From the NCBI GenBank assembly GCA_009760855.2, contig WPIO01000065.1:507001-571000 (forward strand): a stretch of DNA of 64,000 bases, in the 5' to 3' direction. This document shows positions 25,301 through 35,691 of this stretch, piece by piece (position 1 is the first letter of the stretch; each line of letters starts with the position of its first letter). Position numbers and translations under genes: made by a program. This DNA is from Cristatella mucedo. Taxonomy: Eukaryota > Bryozoa > Phylactolaemata > Cristatellidae. The notes beneath the pieces were generated by a model, which did no database searches, was not told the DNA's origin, and was given only the letters and a program-made list of their open reading frames with translations.

Positions 25301-26509
25301 ATTACTATAATCTAGCAAGGTCCTCGCTCTTATATAAGCTTAAAGCTAGTGTACCCTAAATCTCTAACAAAATTTGAGGTGGCTCACACTAAGGCTGCTC
25401 TGCAGTGCTATTCGCTTTACAAAAAGCTGAACTACAATGATTCGCATAGATGTAAATGGAGCCTGGATGGCCTTTGCAGCTGTATTGTGCAGAGAGATGT
25501 TCTAACCTCCAGAGGCTGGATCAGGCTTCGCCGGACTCCAGAGTGCACTGATCTGTGCACAGAAGCGGGTGAAACAGAGATTTGCGTGCGCTTGTTATTT
25601 TTATGGCTGGAAATGTTGCCTGCATTATCATGTTGCTTTTCCCTTCCGAAGTACGGGTTTCAAGCTGCTGGCGTGGTGCCAGTGAAGCCAGCGAAGGCTG
25701 TACGAGCAATAATTATTCGGCAGATTGTTCGCCCCTTGCAGGACCCATTAGTAGCGGTCATACAAGAAACAGCGAGAGCTGCTTGGTCAGCTGTTTATTC
25801 CAGAATAAGCTCTGCTTGCTCATACTTCGGCGTACTTCGACTGCGCTACCTTGTGGTCATGTCTAATAGCTTGGCTTTGCCTATGCATGGTGAGAGTGAA
25901 TGCATGACTTGTACGTTTTACTTGAAGTGTGGTCTGGTTCCTTATAGCGGTCTGTCGCCGCCGCCGCTGAACTTGTGACGGGCGCTCAGAAAATAGCCAT
26001 CGCCCTCGAGAAGGCACGAACGACGGAAACGGTGTGTGAGGTCTCTCTTAACAAGGCGCTCGATGATCCAAAACTACGTGGCCAATATCCAGAAGCAGAC
26101 AGGCTATTGCAGAAGGTAAACTTGCCGGCCATTTGAGCGTTACCTATGCAAACGGACTGAAACAAAATCCGAATTCTTGCCGAAGAATCGTTTTCCTTAA
26201 CACCGACTGTTTTAGCGAGCCACGTGCGAAATTTTAGCGATGCTTCAAGTGTTAGTGACGAAAGTGCCTGGTGCAGTGTGCTGCTACCTATCGCCTTGCC
26301 AGAAACTTGGATGAAAGCACTGAAGTAGCCTTAAATGTCTACTTTATTTCCAGATACAGAGGAAATACGCCAGCGCTCGAGTTGACTCGATGAAAGAGGC
26401 TAAGGAAGTTCGTAGCGCGATCCAGAGCGTCATGAAACGGGCGGCCCAATTGCGCGACGAAACGACATCTATGACAGGGCTGCCGTCGCTCGCTCCTCCT
26501 CGCCCCTGA
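13367..26509 (+). CDS. XRRA1: XRRA1 homologue, leucine-rich repeat protein (13 coding exons)
   Basis: Proposed exons: 13367-13454, 13539-13877, 13997-14094, 16977-17119, 17264-17365, 17515-17711, 18953-19338, 22766-23023, 23154-23343, 24294-24406, 25652-25750 (donor uncertain), 25948-26115 and 26354-26509 (TGA stop). All junctions are GT-AG and phases agree throughout, giving about 778 residues; human XRRA1 is about 790. Similarity to the vertebrate protein runs along its whole length. The N-terminus is '[12 protein letters not shown]', followed by '[17 protein letters not shown]'. Leucine-rich repeats lie at about 145-260 ('LDLSYNSL', '[12 protein letters not shown]', 'LGLDHNELD') and 368-410 ('[12 protein letters not shown]…LFLHGNPL'), followed by '[14 protein letters not shown]'. 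Further on are 'FFMTQV' at the exon 8/9 join and '[11 protein letters not shown]'. The charged C-terminus may be helical. Vertebrate XRRA1 was linked to the response to X-irradiation; its mechanism is not established. The introns of 2.9 and 3.4 kb carry transposon relics. A likely polyadenylation signal is ATTAAA at 26835. Confidence 0.93.
14607..15400 (+). pseudogene. Tc1-like transposase relic in XRRA1 intron 3
   Basis: A frame from ATG 14682 gives an N-terminal helix-turn-helix-like segment ('[16 protein letters not shown]'). After stops and frameshifts come the typical Tc1 segments 'RMSKRKPLI' near 15030 and '[19 protein letters not shown]' near 15117-15175; the latter carries the first catalytic aspartate region. 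The copy breaks up near 15390, so the last catalytic region is absent. It lies in sense orientation within the intron at 14095-16976. Inverted terminal repeats were not identified. Confidence 0.8.
15401..16784. other. Rest of XRRA1 intron 3; unassigned, with small direct repeats
   Basis: No coding homology. An imperfect direct repeat (gccaaagccc…tctcactcaaagg and a later gccaaagccc…tctcactgaagg) lies at about 16153-16183 and 16212-16243. A CAC/CACG-rich low-complexity run covers about 16665-16745. Confidence 0.35.
16785..16888 (-). repeat. SINE-1 partial copy in XRRA1 intron 3
   Basis: The LINE-A/SINE-1 tail (aagcaccctaagagaacttaatctct… on the plus strand) is followed by a degenerate B box; the A-box half is missing. 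It lies antisense to XRRA1, 89 bases before exon 4. In this copy the outer stem keeps pairing through a G-U pair. Confidence 0.55.
19515..19740 (-). mobile_element. LINE-B 3' fragment in XRRA1 intron 7
   Basis: The family 3' terminus (tttatctctgtctgtaactccac, plus strand) carries a local duplication of the 'aactccacaaagcca' unit, then the end of the reverse transcriptase frame. It is 5'-truncated and antisense to XRRA1. Confidence 0.65.
19745..22010 (-). mobile_element. LINE-A relic in XRRA1 intron 7
   Basis: A minus-strand LINE-A of about 2.3 kb. The 3' tail is near 19770-19810 and C-terminal frame pieces lie at 20204-20575. The palm region with '[20 protein letters not shown]' and '[13 protein letters not shown]' is at 20586-20972, and upstream linker pieces are at 21481-21810. 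In this copy the catalytic YxDD region reads YEDD. Frameshifts separate all pieces. It is antisense to XRRA1 and fills most of a 3.4-kb intron. Confidence 0.8.
22085..22500 (-). mobile_element. LINE-B internal fragment in XRRA1 intron 7
   Basis: Minus-strand similarity to LINE-B at about 28225-28640 (plus-strand motifs gaattgtggaaatgagttccacag, ggtgcagcagttcagctagg, gtcttgcagccatattcat). The 3' terminus of the family is missing, so it is a rearranged piece. It lies directly beside the LINE-A copy. Confidence 0.65.
24620..24745 (+). mobile_element. Short LINE-A fragment in XRRA1 intron 10
   Basis: The plus-strand translation resembles the LINE-A segment '[13 protein letters not shown]…LLADLHWLP' (here [13 protein letters not shown]…[10 protein letters not shown]). 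It is only about 126 bp. Confidence 0.6.
25652..25756 (+). CDS. XRRA1: Inferred XRRA1 exon 11
   Basis: After a pyrimidine-rich acceptor (…cttttcccttccgaag) an in-phase frame reads [19 protein letters not shown], then …IVRPLQDP. This matches the human XRRA1 segment containing IPIPPPKKTRAQ and LRDP in both order and spacing. The incoming phase from exon 10 is 0 and the outgoing phase must be 0. The only nearby donors in that phase are weak (GTAGCG at 25751, GTCATA at 25757), so the end is uncertain by a few bases. Skipping the exon also keeps the frame. Confidence 0.6.
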
Positions 26510-27052
26510 GACCAAGCTCTCTTGTGTTGTGCTGCAGAGATTTTGATTTTGAGGCACGACAGGAAGACTGACAACGTCTAAAAACAAAATCGCCCTTTGT
26601 CCGTCGCTAGATAGCGACTCAACAATGAATTTGCTCGTCGGCTGCTGACGCCGAAAGCATTGGATTTCGATCGTGAACTTGTATAGCACCCTAGGCCGTG
26701 GCTCGCTGGCAGTGCGCCAAAGCCAGAACTAGCCATTTCGGCATTGCAAGGAATCTGTTCATAGATTCCCACGTACTTCAAGTTGCCGTTTGCTATCCAG
26801 GGATTATAGCTGCATATATATGCTATATTTTTGTATTAAATGCATGAATGCAAGCCAAGTCGTATGACAATGTTTTGTTTTGACCCTCGGACAAGCCTTT
26901 CCTACTTGACAGAAAATTATTCTTGCTACATCGACATTATGCACAGCTTGCCATTTCATTTAAGAAAACGATTGCGGCCCTCCAGAAGACTGCAAGCTTG
27001 CCAAAATACTGAGCATATGCAACTGTAGTGTACACATACACACACACACACA

Positions 27053-27088
<36 letters not shown>

Positions 27089-27400
27089 CACACACGCACA
27101 CGCGCGCGAACACACATACGACACTAACACACCCAAACGCCAAAGTCTTGTTCCAACCGGTATGTGACGCTGGTGCCAGCAGACGGCTTTCAACCTAGCA
27201 TACAGACAAAATACGTCATGATTTATGCACACTATGTCATAAATACATACTTAATGTCTCAAATAAGTAAAAAATGTTGCTGGTGCAAGTTAATATGGGG
27301 TCAGCCCTCCACGGTTTTTAATGACCTCTCTGATGCCCCGTGGCATAGAATCCGTTAACCTCTAACAGGCCTCTGGCATAATATTTCACCGATGGTACAA
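26510..27400. other. XRRA1 3' untranslated region and spacer with microsatellite
   Basis: The 3' UTR probably runs to just past the ATTAAA signal at 26835-26840. A compound CA/CT microsatellite lies at 27034-27084, with GC-alternating sequence just after it. No gene was recognised up to the SINE at 27401. Confidence 0.5.
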
Positions 27401-27585
27401 ATAAATAAATAAATCCTAGCTGATTAAACAGCCTCTTTTTGTATAGCGACAGAAGAGCCTTTACGGCTATCACCACCACTTGCAGTGGCGATAAAGAATC
27501 GTCCACCGCAGGAATCGGACCCACGACCTCGGGGCCGAGGTCGTGAAAGCAACCGCCTTACCTAGTGTGCCATCACGGCTCACCA
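27401..27585 (-). repeat. SINE-2 copy (tRNA-derived, TTTA tail)
   Basis: On the minus strand this starts with a tRNA-like head (TGATGGCACACTAGGTAAGG). It has an 11-bp palindrome with a 2-base spacer (27522-27545), a B box (GTGGGTCCGATTCC), a body ending CAGCTAGGATT, and a (TTTA)n tail. It is about 90% identical by eye to the plus-strand copy at 37616-37795. Confidence 0.8.
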
Positions 27586-27594
27586 CAGCAACCT

Positions 27595-27800
27595 GTTAAA
27601 AAGCTCATCCGAAGTCGCAGCAGAAACAGATTCGGACCTCGGCTCCAACCTATCTCAAAGATAATCTTTTGGATTTAGGTCAGGTGACTGACTTGGCCGA
27701 CTCATTTTTCTGACCCCCATGATTGAGCGAAAAATCTTTTGGAGGCCTTGGCTGTGTGCTTGGGGTCATTGTCCTACTGCTAAACGTCATCATTCTCCAG
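27595..27800 (-). pseudogene. Tc1-like transposase C-terminal relic
   Basis: The minus-strand translation gives 'DNDPKHTAKASKRFF', the classical second catalytic region of Tc1 transposases, followed by a mutated form of the WP.QSPDLNP segment. Stops interrupt it. The N-terminal half and terminal repeats are not present here. It is separate from the Tc1 relic in XRRA1 intron 3. Confidence 0.8.
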
Positions 27801-27831
27801 AAAAGTTCCAGGATGATTTATCCGCTCGGCC

Positions 27832-27887
27832 TGTTCATCGCAGACGATTCATCCAGGGGACGTTTCATCCACGGACGATTCATCCAC
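27832..27887. repeat. Short tandem repeat (GACGATTCATCCA unit)
   Basis: Three imperfect copies of a ~16-bp unit: gacgattcatccaggg, gacgtttcatccacg and gacgattcatccact. No function is apparent. Confidence 0.6.
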
Positions 27888-27960
27888 TTATAAACATGGC
27901 TGATAAACACTAGGATCTTGTTCTATACTTTATCATTATTTGCGTTTCTAGCCCCGCTTA

Positions 27961-30640
27961 CATGTATCTCCGTCAGTAACTCCACAAAGTCATAAAGACC
28001 ATGTGGGTGTTACGCAAGAGAGTTTTGTATAGCACACTCACAGCCTAAGCGGCTTTCGGTACGCATTCGGTAGCCAACAGACTTCGTCTCACGCAACAAA
28101 CAGAAAGTGGGAAGCATAGCAGAGTCAGGAGAGCAGTTGAGGTAGCGAGTAGCATAGAAGTAGCAGTTCAGGACCGCTGAAAAAGATGTGCCATAGTCGG
28201 CAGTTGGAGAGTAGATGTTGTTGCGTAAGAATTGTGGAAGCGAGTTCCACAGTCTAGGACCTGCAGAGCTAAAGCTTCTGTCGCCAACTGTCTTTAAGCG
28301 GAGGAATTGGACAGCTAATTTATTGTCCACACCGGACCTCAGGGCGCGAACAGGTTGAAACTGATGCAGCAGTTCAGCTAGGTACGAAGGAGCCAAGCCG
28401 TGGCGGGCCTTGTGGGTCAGCGTAAGAACTTTGCTCTGTATCCGTTGCTCAACCGGCAACCATCCTAGCTCTTCCAGCAAAGGTGACACGTGCTCAAACC
28501 GCTGGGACTTGAAGACCAGCCTGGCAGCCATATTCATAGTCCGCTGTAGTGGCAAAATAGCTTTCTTTGGCAACCCAGCCAAAAGGGAATTACAATAATC
28601 AAGCCGAGACAGAACTAAAGAGCTAGTTAAATTTTTTACAAGCCACTGTGGGAGACAGCTCCTAATCTTGGATAGGGATCGGATGTGATGGCTAGCTGTA
28701 GAGGCAGTCTTCTGAATGAAGCTTTTGAAATTGAGGCAGCTGTCGAACACGACACCTAGATTACGAGCACGTGGTGAAGGTCGCGAAATAGCATCACCTA
28801 TTAGAACAGCAAAGCCTTTTAATCCAGCCACACGCTTAGGGTGTCCTATGAGCAGCAGTTCGGTTTTATCGTCATTTAATTTCAGGAAGTTTTCAGACAT
28901 TCAGGATCGAATATCGGCAAGGCAAGCATTCAGTTTCTCAGTTGCTGCAGCAGATTCCGACGGTTTAAATGATAAATACAACTGAGTATCGTCAGCATAG
29001 AAGTGATATCCTATTCCATGGGCCTTAATCACTTTTCCCTGAGGTTGCGTATAAATGGAGAACAGCATGGGACAAAGTACAGACCCTTGAGGGACTCCAC
29101 AGGTGACCCTTCTCATGTCTGAGACCTGACCCCCACACGACACGGATTGAACACGATCAGACAAGTATGATTTAAACCGCGCCAGTGCTTCGTCTGCCAG
29201 ACCGATCGTTGTTCTCAATCGTTCAAGAAGAACTTCGTGATCAATAGTGTCGAAGGCAGCAGACAGATCTAGCAGAGCTAGGGCAGTGACATTCCCGTCG
29301 TCGTTGCCACGTAGAATGTCATTGTTAACACGGAGGAGAGCAGTTTCAGTAGAGTGCTGCCTCTTGAACCCTGATTGAAATGTGTCTGACATTCCATTAT
29401 TTTCAATATGTTCAACTAGCTGCTTAGCAACAATTTTTTCAAGAATCTTTGATAAGAACGGAAGAACGGAAACTGGACGATAGTTTGCTAGGACCTCTGT
29501 GTCTGATCCGGCTTTTTAGAGTAGGTCTAACGATTGCCGATTTGAAGGACTTGGGGACGACCCCTTTTCTGCAAGTGAAGACCACAGATATGAAGGTATA
29601 GGGTCTTCACGAAACGAGCTCTTTTTGCTAGACCTTTTTAAGGAAGCCACATCACAGGCAGAAACATCGGAGAACCTTTTAAGAAAGGTCACAGGTTGAG
29701 GAACGGCGATTGCTTTGGTCGGAGGGGGCTTAATGGAGGCACGAATGTGCACAAATTTTTCAGTAAAGAAGGCTGAAAACTTTTCGGCTGAGCACTTAAT
29801 ATCTGGGGAGTCAGACCTCTCAGCATTGGCCAGTAAATGGTTTACTGTCTTATAAATCTGTTTAGTATCCGACTGGCAGGAATTCAGCTTTCTAATGAAA
29901 AAAGAAGCACTGGTTTTTAAGCTTTCGAGTGTAAACTCGAAGGAAGTCTTTAAAATTGACTAGGTCTGCCTCAGACCCCGATTTCTTGAAACGACGTTCA
30001 AGCCTGCGCTTAACTCGGAGCATCTTAAGGAGTTTTTTGTTAATTGAAAGGAATCTCGACGACTTTGAACACGGATAGAGCGAACGGGAGCATGCTTGTC
30101 AAGAGCACTCCTGAGTGTCATGTTCATCGCATCAGTGAGGGTATCGAGGCTGCCGGTCGAGTCTGGATGCAGATCAAGAAGGCCTGCATCACAAACAGAT
30201 TTAAAAAACTTGTCCATGTATATGCTTTGTAAGTTACGTCGTTTGGCAAATTCGACATTGCCCTGTACGTACGAGGGAGCAGGAGTAGTAAACGAGACCG
30301 AACAATGATCTGAGAGGGTCAGTGGGCACACCACGAAGTCAGTGGGGAGGACATCCTTAGTGATCACGAGATCTAGAATGTGGCCACCGACGTGGGTGCT
30401 ATGATTAACGTGTTGGGCCAAACCGAAATTCTCCAGACAGTCAAGAAATGAGCGGACCTGGCTGTTGCTAGTGTTGTCAACGTGAATATTGAGGTCTACA
30501 ATCAGTAGCGGCCTGTCACACACAAATATTTTAGCGAGGAACTCTGAAAACTCCTCTATAAACAAGTTTAGATAGCCAGAAGGAGGCCGGCATATCGCAA
30601 CGGTGAGAGGCATTATCTTTGATGAAGACCTGATACATTA
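27961..30640 (-). mobile_element. LINE-B, best-preserved copy (endonuclease C-terminus plus reverse transcriptase)
   Basis: A 2.7-kb minus-strand non-LTR retrotransposon. From 5' to 3': the C-terminal part of an APE-type endonuclease (29960-30613, with 'DLNIHVDN', 'HVGGHILDLVI' and 'LSDHCSV'), a linker (29516-29752), then reverse transcriptase (28901-29392, with 'LLDLSAAFDTIDH', 'GVPQGSV' and 'YHFYADDTQLYL') and its C-terminal region (28010-28900). The two reverse transcriptase frames are separated by a single in-frame stop at 28901-28903, where related sequence has Trp. At least one frameshift lies near 29510, in an A-run. The 3' end is the family terminus at 27961. The clade is inferred as L2/CR1-like. 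The N-terminal endonuclease is missing (5' truncation near 30640), so it cannot move by itself. Confidence 0.88.
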
Positions 30641-30884
30641 AAATCACGTGGATCCTACTCTCCTACATTAAGAGTTTGCGAGTCGTTCTCGATTAGATGA
30701 AAATCCTGGCTCTGTCCGTAGAACCGTGAACAAATTATCGCGACTTATGCGTGAGCTGCAACTTGAAGACGATGCCTGTCAAGATTTATTAGTTCGCTCG
30801 TGTAAGGGGTATGACTCGAAAACTTCAAGGTGCGTAAGAAAAGCCTGGAAGCTGGCAGCGCAGGAAAGTAGATAATAATAAAAA
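30641..30884 (+). other. Spacer between two LINEs with a 66-codon open stretch
   Basis: Between the truncated 5' end of LINE-B and the 3' tail of LINE-A, a plus-strand frame from about 30672 reads '…SVRRTVNKLSRLMRELQLE', then '…KTSRCVRKAWKLAAQESR' and a stop. It looks more protein-like than its surroundings, but no Met start or known family was recognised. It could be an exon remnant or a transposon piece. Confidence 0.25.
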
Positions 30885-33705
30885 TAGTAATAATTCACTT
30901 GATAAAGCGCCCTCAGAGAACTTAATCTCTCTTTAGGCGCTTTACATTTGCTGCAAAGTGAAATGCAATTGAATGGTAAGTAAAATCATGCTTGAAAAAC
31001 AAACGAAATGAATAATATGGTTAGGGGTGACATGCACAGGGTCAGCACGCAAATGTGATTAGTGGCAGCATGCACAGTGCCAGCACGCATAAGCACATCA
31101 AGGACGAATCACAGAGACCCACTAAATGCTGTCCTAAATAGGTGTGTATTTAGGTTCCTTTTAAATGTGGTCGGGTCAGGGGATGTTCTGACGCAGGTCG
31201 GGAGGGAGTTCCAGGCTTTGGGAGCATATGAACTAAATGCACGGTCTCTAAAGGATTTGAGGTTTGTATGAGGTATTTCTAGACTGTTGGATTCCGAAAA
31301 GCCGGTGGTACGATGCTTGGCCTGATGGGGTAGTATATCTGACAGATAGGCTGGAGCCATAGAATGAAGGGACCTAAAAGTGAGCGACAAAACCTTGAAG
31401 TCAATCCGTTGCTTGACTGGTAGCCAGTGCAGGTCGGCGAGAAGTGGAGTAATGTGGCAACTGCGACGCTCACGACAGACAAGCCTAGCTGCAGAGTTTT
31501 GCACCAGCTGCAATCGCCTGATCGCACATGCTAGTAGGCCAGTAAGCAGTGAGTTGCAGAAGTCGAGACGAGATGTCACGAATGCATGGACCAACTTGGA
31601 CGTGGTATCTTTATCTAAACAAGCCCTAATTTTAGCAATGTTATGAAGCTGAAAATAGGCGAATTTGACTGTGGAGCTGATATGGTCGTCTAACGAGAGG
31701 TCGCTTTGGAATATGACACCTAGATTTCGAGCTGATTCAGCTAGAAATTTGCTGGCAGAGCCAATTTTGAGAGTCAGCCTTTCCAATTTGTGAATCACAC
31801 TGGGTTTTCCCATAACTAGTAAGTTAATTTTATCATCGTTAAGTTTTAGAAAATGTGCTGCCATCCATGTGCGGATGTCATCAATGGATGCAGCTAGTGA
31901 GTTTAGAGAATTTGAGGTGCTTGAAGGCTGGGAGGGATCAAAGCAAAGGTACAACTGAGTGTCATCCACATAGAAGTGAAAGCCTAGATTGTGCTTGGCA
32001 ATCACATCAGCAAGAGGCAGCGTATAAACCGTGAAAAGAACCGGACCTAGCACTGAGCCCTGAGGTACTCCATATTTCAGAGGTACTTCAGATGATCTTT
32101 GTCCATTCACGTCAATACTCTGGAGTCTCCCACTGAGATAGGACCTGAACCACTGCAGAGCAGTGCCAATGATGCCCAGGCGAGATGAGAGGCGCTCTAG
32201 AAGAACTTTGTGATCGATGGTATCAAAAGCTGCCGAAAGATCACGCAAAACAAGCAGAGACATTCTATCCATGTCTGCATTCCTAAGTAGGTCGTTGTAT
32301 ACCCGAAGCAATGCTGACTCTGTGGAGTGATTAGCTCTAAAGCCAGACTGGAACTTACTAGCAAGGTGTGAGGTTTCGATATACGAGTTCAGCTGGTCCG
32401 CCACGACCCGTTCCAGTGTCTTTTATAGGAATGGTAGAATTGAAACTGGGCGGTAGTTGCTCAAGTTCTCTTGGTCAAGTGTAGCTTTCTTGAGACGTGG
32501 CCTGACTACAGCTTTTTTGAAAGGTGCTGGGACATGACCTGAGGCTAATGACATATAAATTATGTTAGTTATGCATGGCTGCAGCAGATCAATGCAACGT
32601 TGGAGCAGGACAGTGGGAATAGGGTCCAGAGGACTTGTTGTCTTCTTTGATTGAGATACAAACTTTAGGACTAGATCACTAGTGACCTGCTTAAATGCAG
32701 ACATTGAGGTGCAGCCAGGAACCGAGGAACAGCATTCTAGTGGGGAGGTTGTCATCGCAGGGATGGATTCCCTGATCTTGTCTATCTTCTGCACAAAGAA
32801 TCGAGAGAAGCGATCGGCTAGATCATCATTAGGATCATCAGGTAAGGAGCTAATCTAGGAACGGTTGAGGAGATGGTTTATTGTCGACATCAGTATTTTT
32901 GGATTGTGCATCTGTGATTCAACAATGTTTTTATAAAAAACTAGACTTAGCCTTTGCTAGGATCGATTGGTACGACCTAAAGTAGTCTTCATATGCCTGT
33001 CGATGGACAGTTAGTCCGGATCTTGTGTATGCTTTTTCAAGCTTTCGTTTAGTAGACTTGGCTAGTTTAATGTCTGCGGTAAACCATAGGCCGTCTGGGC
33101 GGGGGCGCACAGTGCGCTTTTGTCAGAGGGGCAAAATCGTCTAGCGTGTCAGCTAGTGTCGTGTTGAAGCTATCTACCAATTATGACAGATCGGAGGGAG
33201 GATTGAGCAGCAGAGATGAAGCAGATATTCTCGCACGGACAGCATCGATGTCAAGGGTCTTGAGGTTTCGCGATTTACAGGTTTTTTTAGAGGAGGATGT
33301 GGGCACACACTGTAGATTGAATGAGATCTGCAAGTGGTCAGATAAGCATGATTTGGTAATAATTGGTGATGACAAAGTGCAGTTATATGAGAAAATCTGG
33401 TCGAGTGTGTGACCCTCGATGTGGGTAGGGCCATGCACATGAGCCACAAGAGACAATGACTCAGTCAATGCACGAAATTCGGTGCTGAAAGCGTCAGATA
33501 AGTTATCAAAGTGAACGTTGAAATCACTCATTACGAGGAAGGATTGATTTCTTGCACACAGAATCGAAATGAGATCGGAGAAATCCGAGATAAAGGAGGA
33601 TTTGGTACCTGGTGGATAGAGGCGTAACGGTGCAAGTAATAAGCTAATTCTAGCGAAAGAGCATTGGGCCGTCGAATAGGTGACCGCAAACTGACATTGC
33701 AATTG
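30880..33705 (-). mobile_element. LINE-A, best-preserved copy
   Basis: A 2.8-kb minus-strand L2/CR1-like LINE. It includes the endonuclease C-terminus (33181-33700, 'VMSDFNVHFD' and 'THIEGHTLDQIF'), a linker (32423-32794) and a long reverse transcriptase frame (31109-32404, 431 codons). That frame carries 'FRANHSTESALLRVYNDL', 'SAAFDTIDHKVLLERL', '[13 protein letters not shown]', 'FHFYVDDTQLYL' and the C-terminal 'WNSLP' and 'FKRNLNTHLF' motifs. The 3' UTR and stem-loop tail lie at 30885-31108, ending in ATAATAAT. It is 5'-truncated at a CA microsatellite (33716). Stops and frameshifts between pieces make it inactive. It serves here as the reference for the other LINE-A copies. Confidence 0.9.
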
Positions 33706-33715
33706 CACAAATATT

Positions 33716-33770
33716 ACACACACGCACACACACACACACACGCACACACACATATATTTATTTATTTATG
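33716..33770. repeat. CA microsatellite followed by ATTT repeat
   Basis: (CA)n with a few G substitutions at 33716-33751, then tatatttatttattta. It abuts the 5' end of the LINE-A copy. Confidence 0.9.
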
Positions 33771-34016
33771 CATACCGGTGCAGCGGTGGCGGCTGCTTCG
33801 ACCCCGGCCGCCGCTCTTCTGCATTCTGCCACACCCGAGCGTTCGCGTGTCGCCATGGCAGCCTCTCTAGATGCCCGCGCGGTGCATTGCGCAAATCAAA
33901 CACGGTCTTGGACTAGGGGCCTACAGTTTATTCGTTGGGCCAGTTAGTAACGTGTTTGACGCGATCGCGAACTGTGTGTACTTACTTACCGTCACTCCTC
34001 CTCTCTTTCTCACTAT

Positions 34017-34134
<118 letters not shown>

Positions 34135-34929
34135 CTCTGTATTCAGTACCTATTTCGTAGCTGGATTTTTCGACATACATCCCCTCATACGTCTTGGGTC
34201 GGCCAAATCCCGGGGCCTACTAAACTTCTGAGATCGGCTAACTTTCGTGTCTACGTATACGTTAGACCCGAGTCTTCCCATTAACGTTCAATCGCTATAT
34301 AAATGAATTGTTATTTTTTATTTTTAATGCCAGGGCCTAGCGGTCAGCGAGCGGTGGCGAATTGGCAGATAGCCACTCTAGCTCTCCGCCGCTCATCCGA
34401 CCTCTGTACGCATGCACCGCGGCTGACACCGCACCGCATTCTAGCGCTCCAAACGGGCAAGACAACGCTTAGCGCCCATGCAGCGGCGACGGCGCGCGGG
34501 AATTGAAGGCCGTACTTGGCCTCCAATGCTGATAGTCAATAACGGCGTTCTCTAGACACTCCATTCCGGCTGATTTTCAGGGTCACAGAGCGCTCGAGGC
34601 GTGCCTTGTGCAATGAATGTATAAATATGTATTTCTGTTTGAGCGTGTGCGTGTACACGTACGCATGCTCGTGTGCGTGTCCTTGCGTGCGTGCCCACGC
34701 GCAAGGGGATTTTTATAAACCAGATAGACATGTGTGTGTGTGGTGTGTGCACTCAGTAAATAAGAGCAGCTCACAGCCTGTGGACTCGCTTCGCTGAGTG
34801 ATAGCAGATCCGTCGCGAACGATAATGCTGCACCATCTTGCTGCTTGACGAAAGTGCGCCATCTTGCGGCATGTCAGATTTTCCGCTTTAATTAGTAGAT
34901 ACCAGGTCTTGTTCACTTCCTTGTTGACT

Positions 34930-35140
34930 GAATAACAATATAATAATAAAAATGCGATTGTGTAGCACCCTCAGATAACTTAATCTCTATCCAGGCACTT
35001 CAGTGGAAAGTAAAGAAAGTACGATCATAAGGTTAGTGGCAGCATGCACAGTGTCGGCACACATAAGCACACAAATGACGAATCACAACGACTCATTAAA
35101 TACTAGGATAAAAAGGTGCGTCTGAAGGTTTGCATCTGGT
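34930..35140 (-). mobile_element. LINE-A 3'-UTR fragment
   Basis: A very short 5'-truncated LINE-A: the AAT tail, the stem-loop (tagcaccctcagataacttaatctct on the plus strand) and the 3' UTR up to about 35140. Pairing of the outer stem is kept through G-U pairs. Confidence 0.7.
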
Positions 35141-35691
35141 TCGAATAAAGACTGAATGCATTGAGGCCAAATGCATTGAACTGTCTGCCGAAAACTAATT
35201 CCACCGCGAACAGGAACGATCTTGAAAATGTTCTGAGCTACCGCTCTGCCTAGTGAGCCACCACTGAGGCTAGTTTCTCCGGGTGCCCAACCCAATGCGT
35301 CCTGGGAAACCCGTCAGTGGCTGAATGTAAGCCACGTGCCTCCGTTTCTAATATCGCTGGACAGTGTCGTAGTTGGAATTTTTTTCTGCCTCGCATCCAC
35401 TCTCGCGATGAATGCAAGCGATGTTACGTTCTCGCGCAGCTCCATCGTCAGAATTATTCTTTTAGTGTATCTGAAGGTCGGAGAGGGAGACGTGAGGAGC
35501 GACACGCTCCTTCTGGGGGCGTGCCTCCTTTCGGGTTTGTTTGAATTAATTAGAAGGAAAATCTATTTAATATTATATAAATATGCAATTAGCTTTTTAA
35601 TAAATATAGTTAATATGCATTTTATTCTTAGTGGGTCGTGCAGATCGCTGTACAGAATATTGCTCACATTTTGGAATGAAAATGTAACGTA

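Noticed and set aside
25349-25978. 209-codon plus-strand frame in XRRA1 intron 10
   Set aside because: Only the central ~33 codons align with XRRA1 and were kept as exon 11. The rest runs through intron sequence and crosses exon 12 in the wrong frame.
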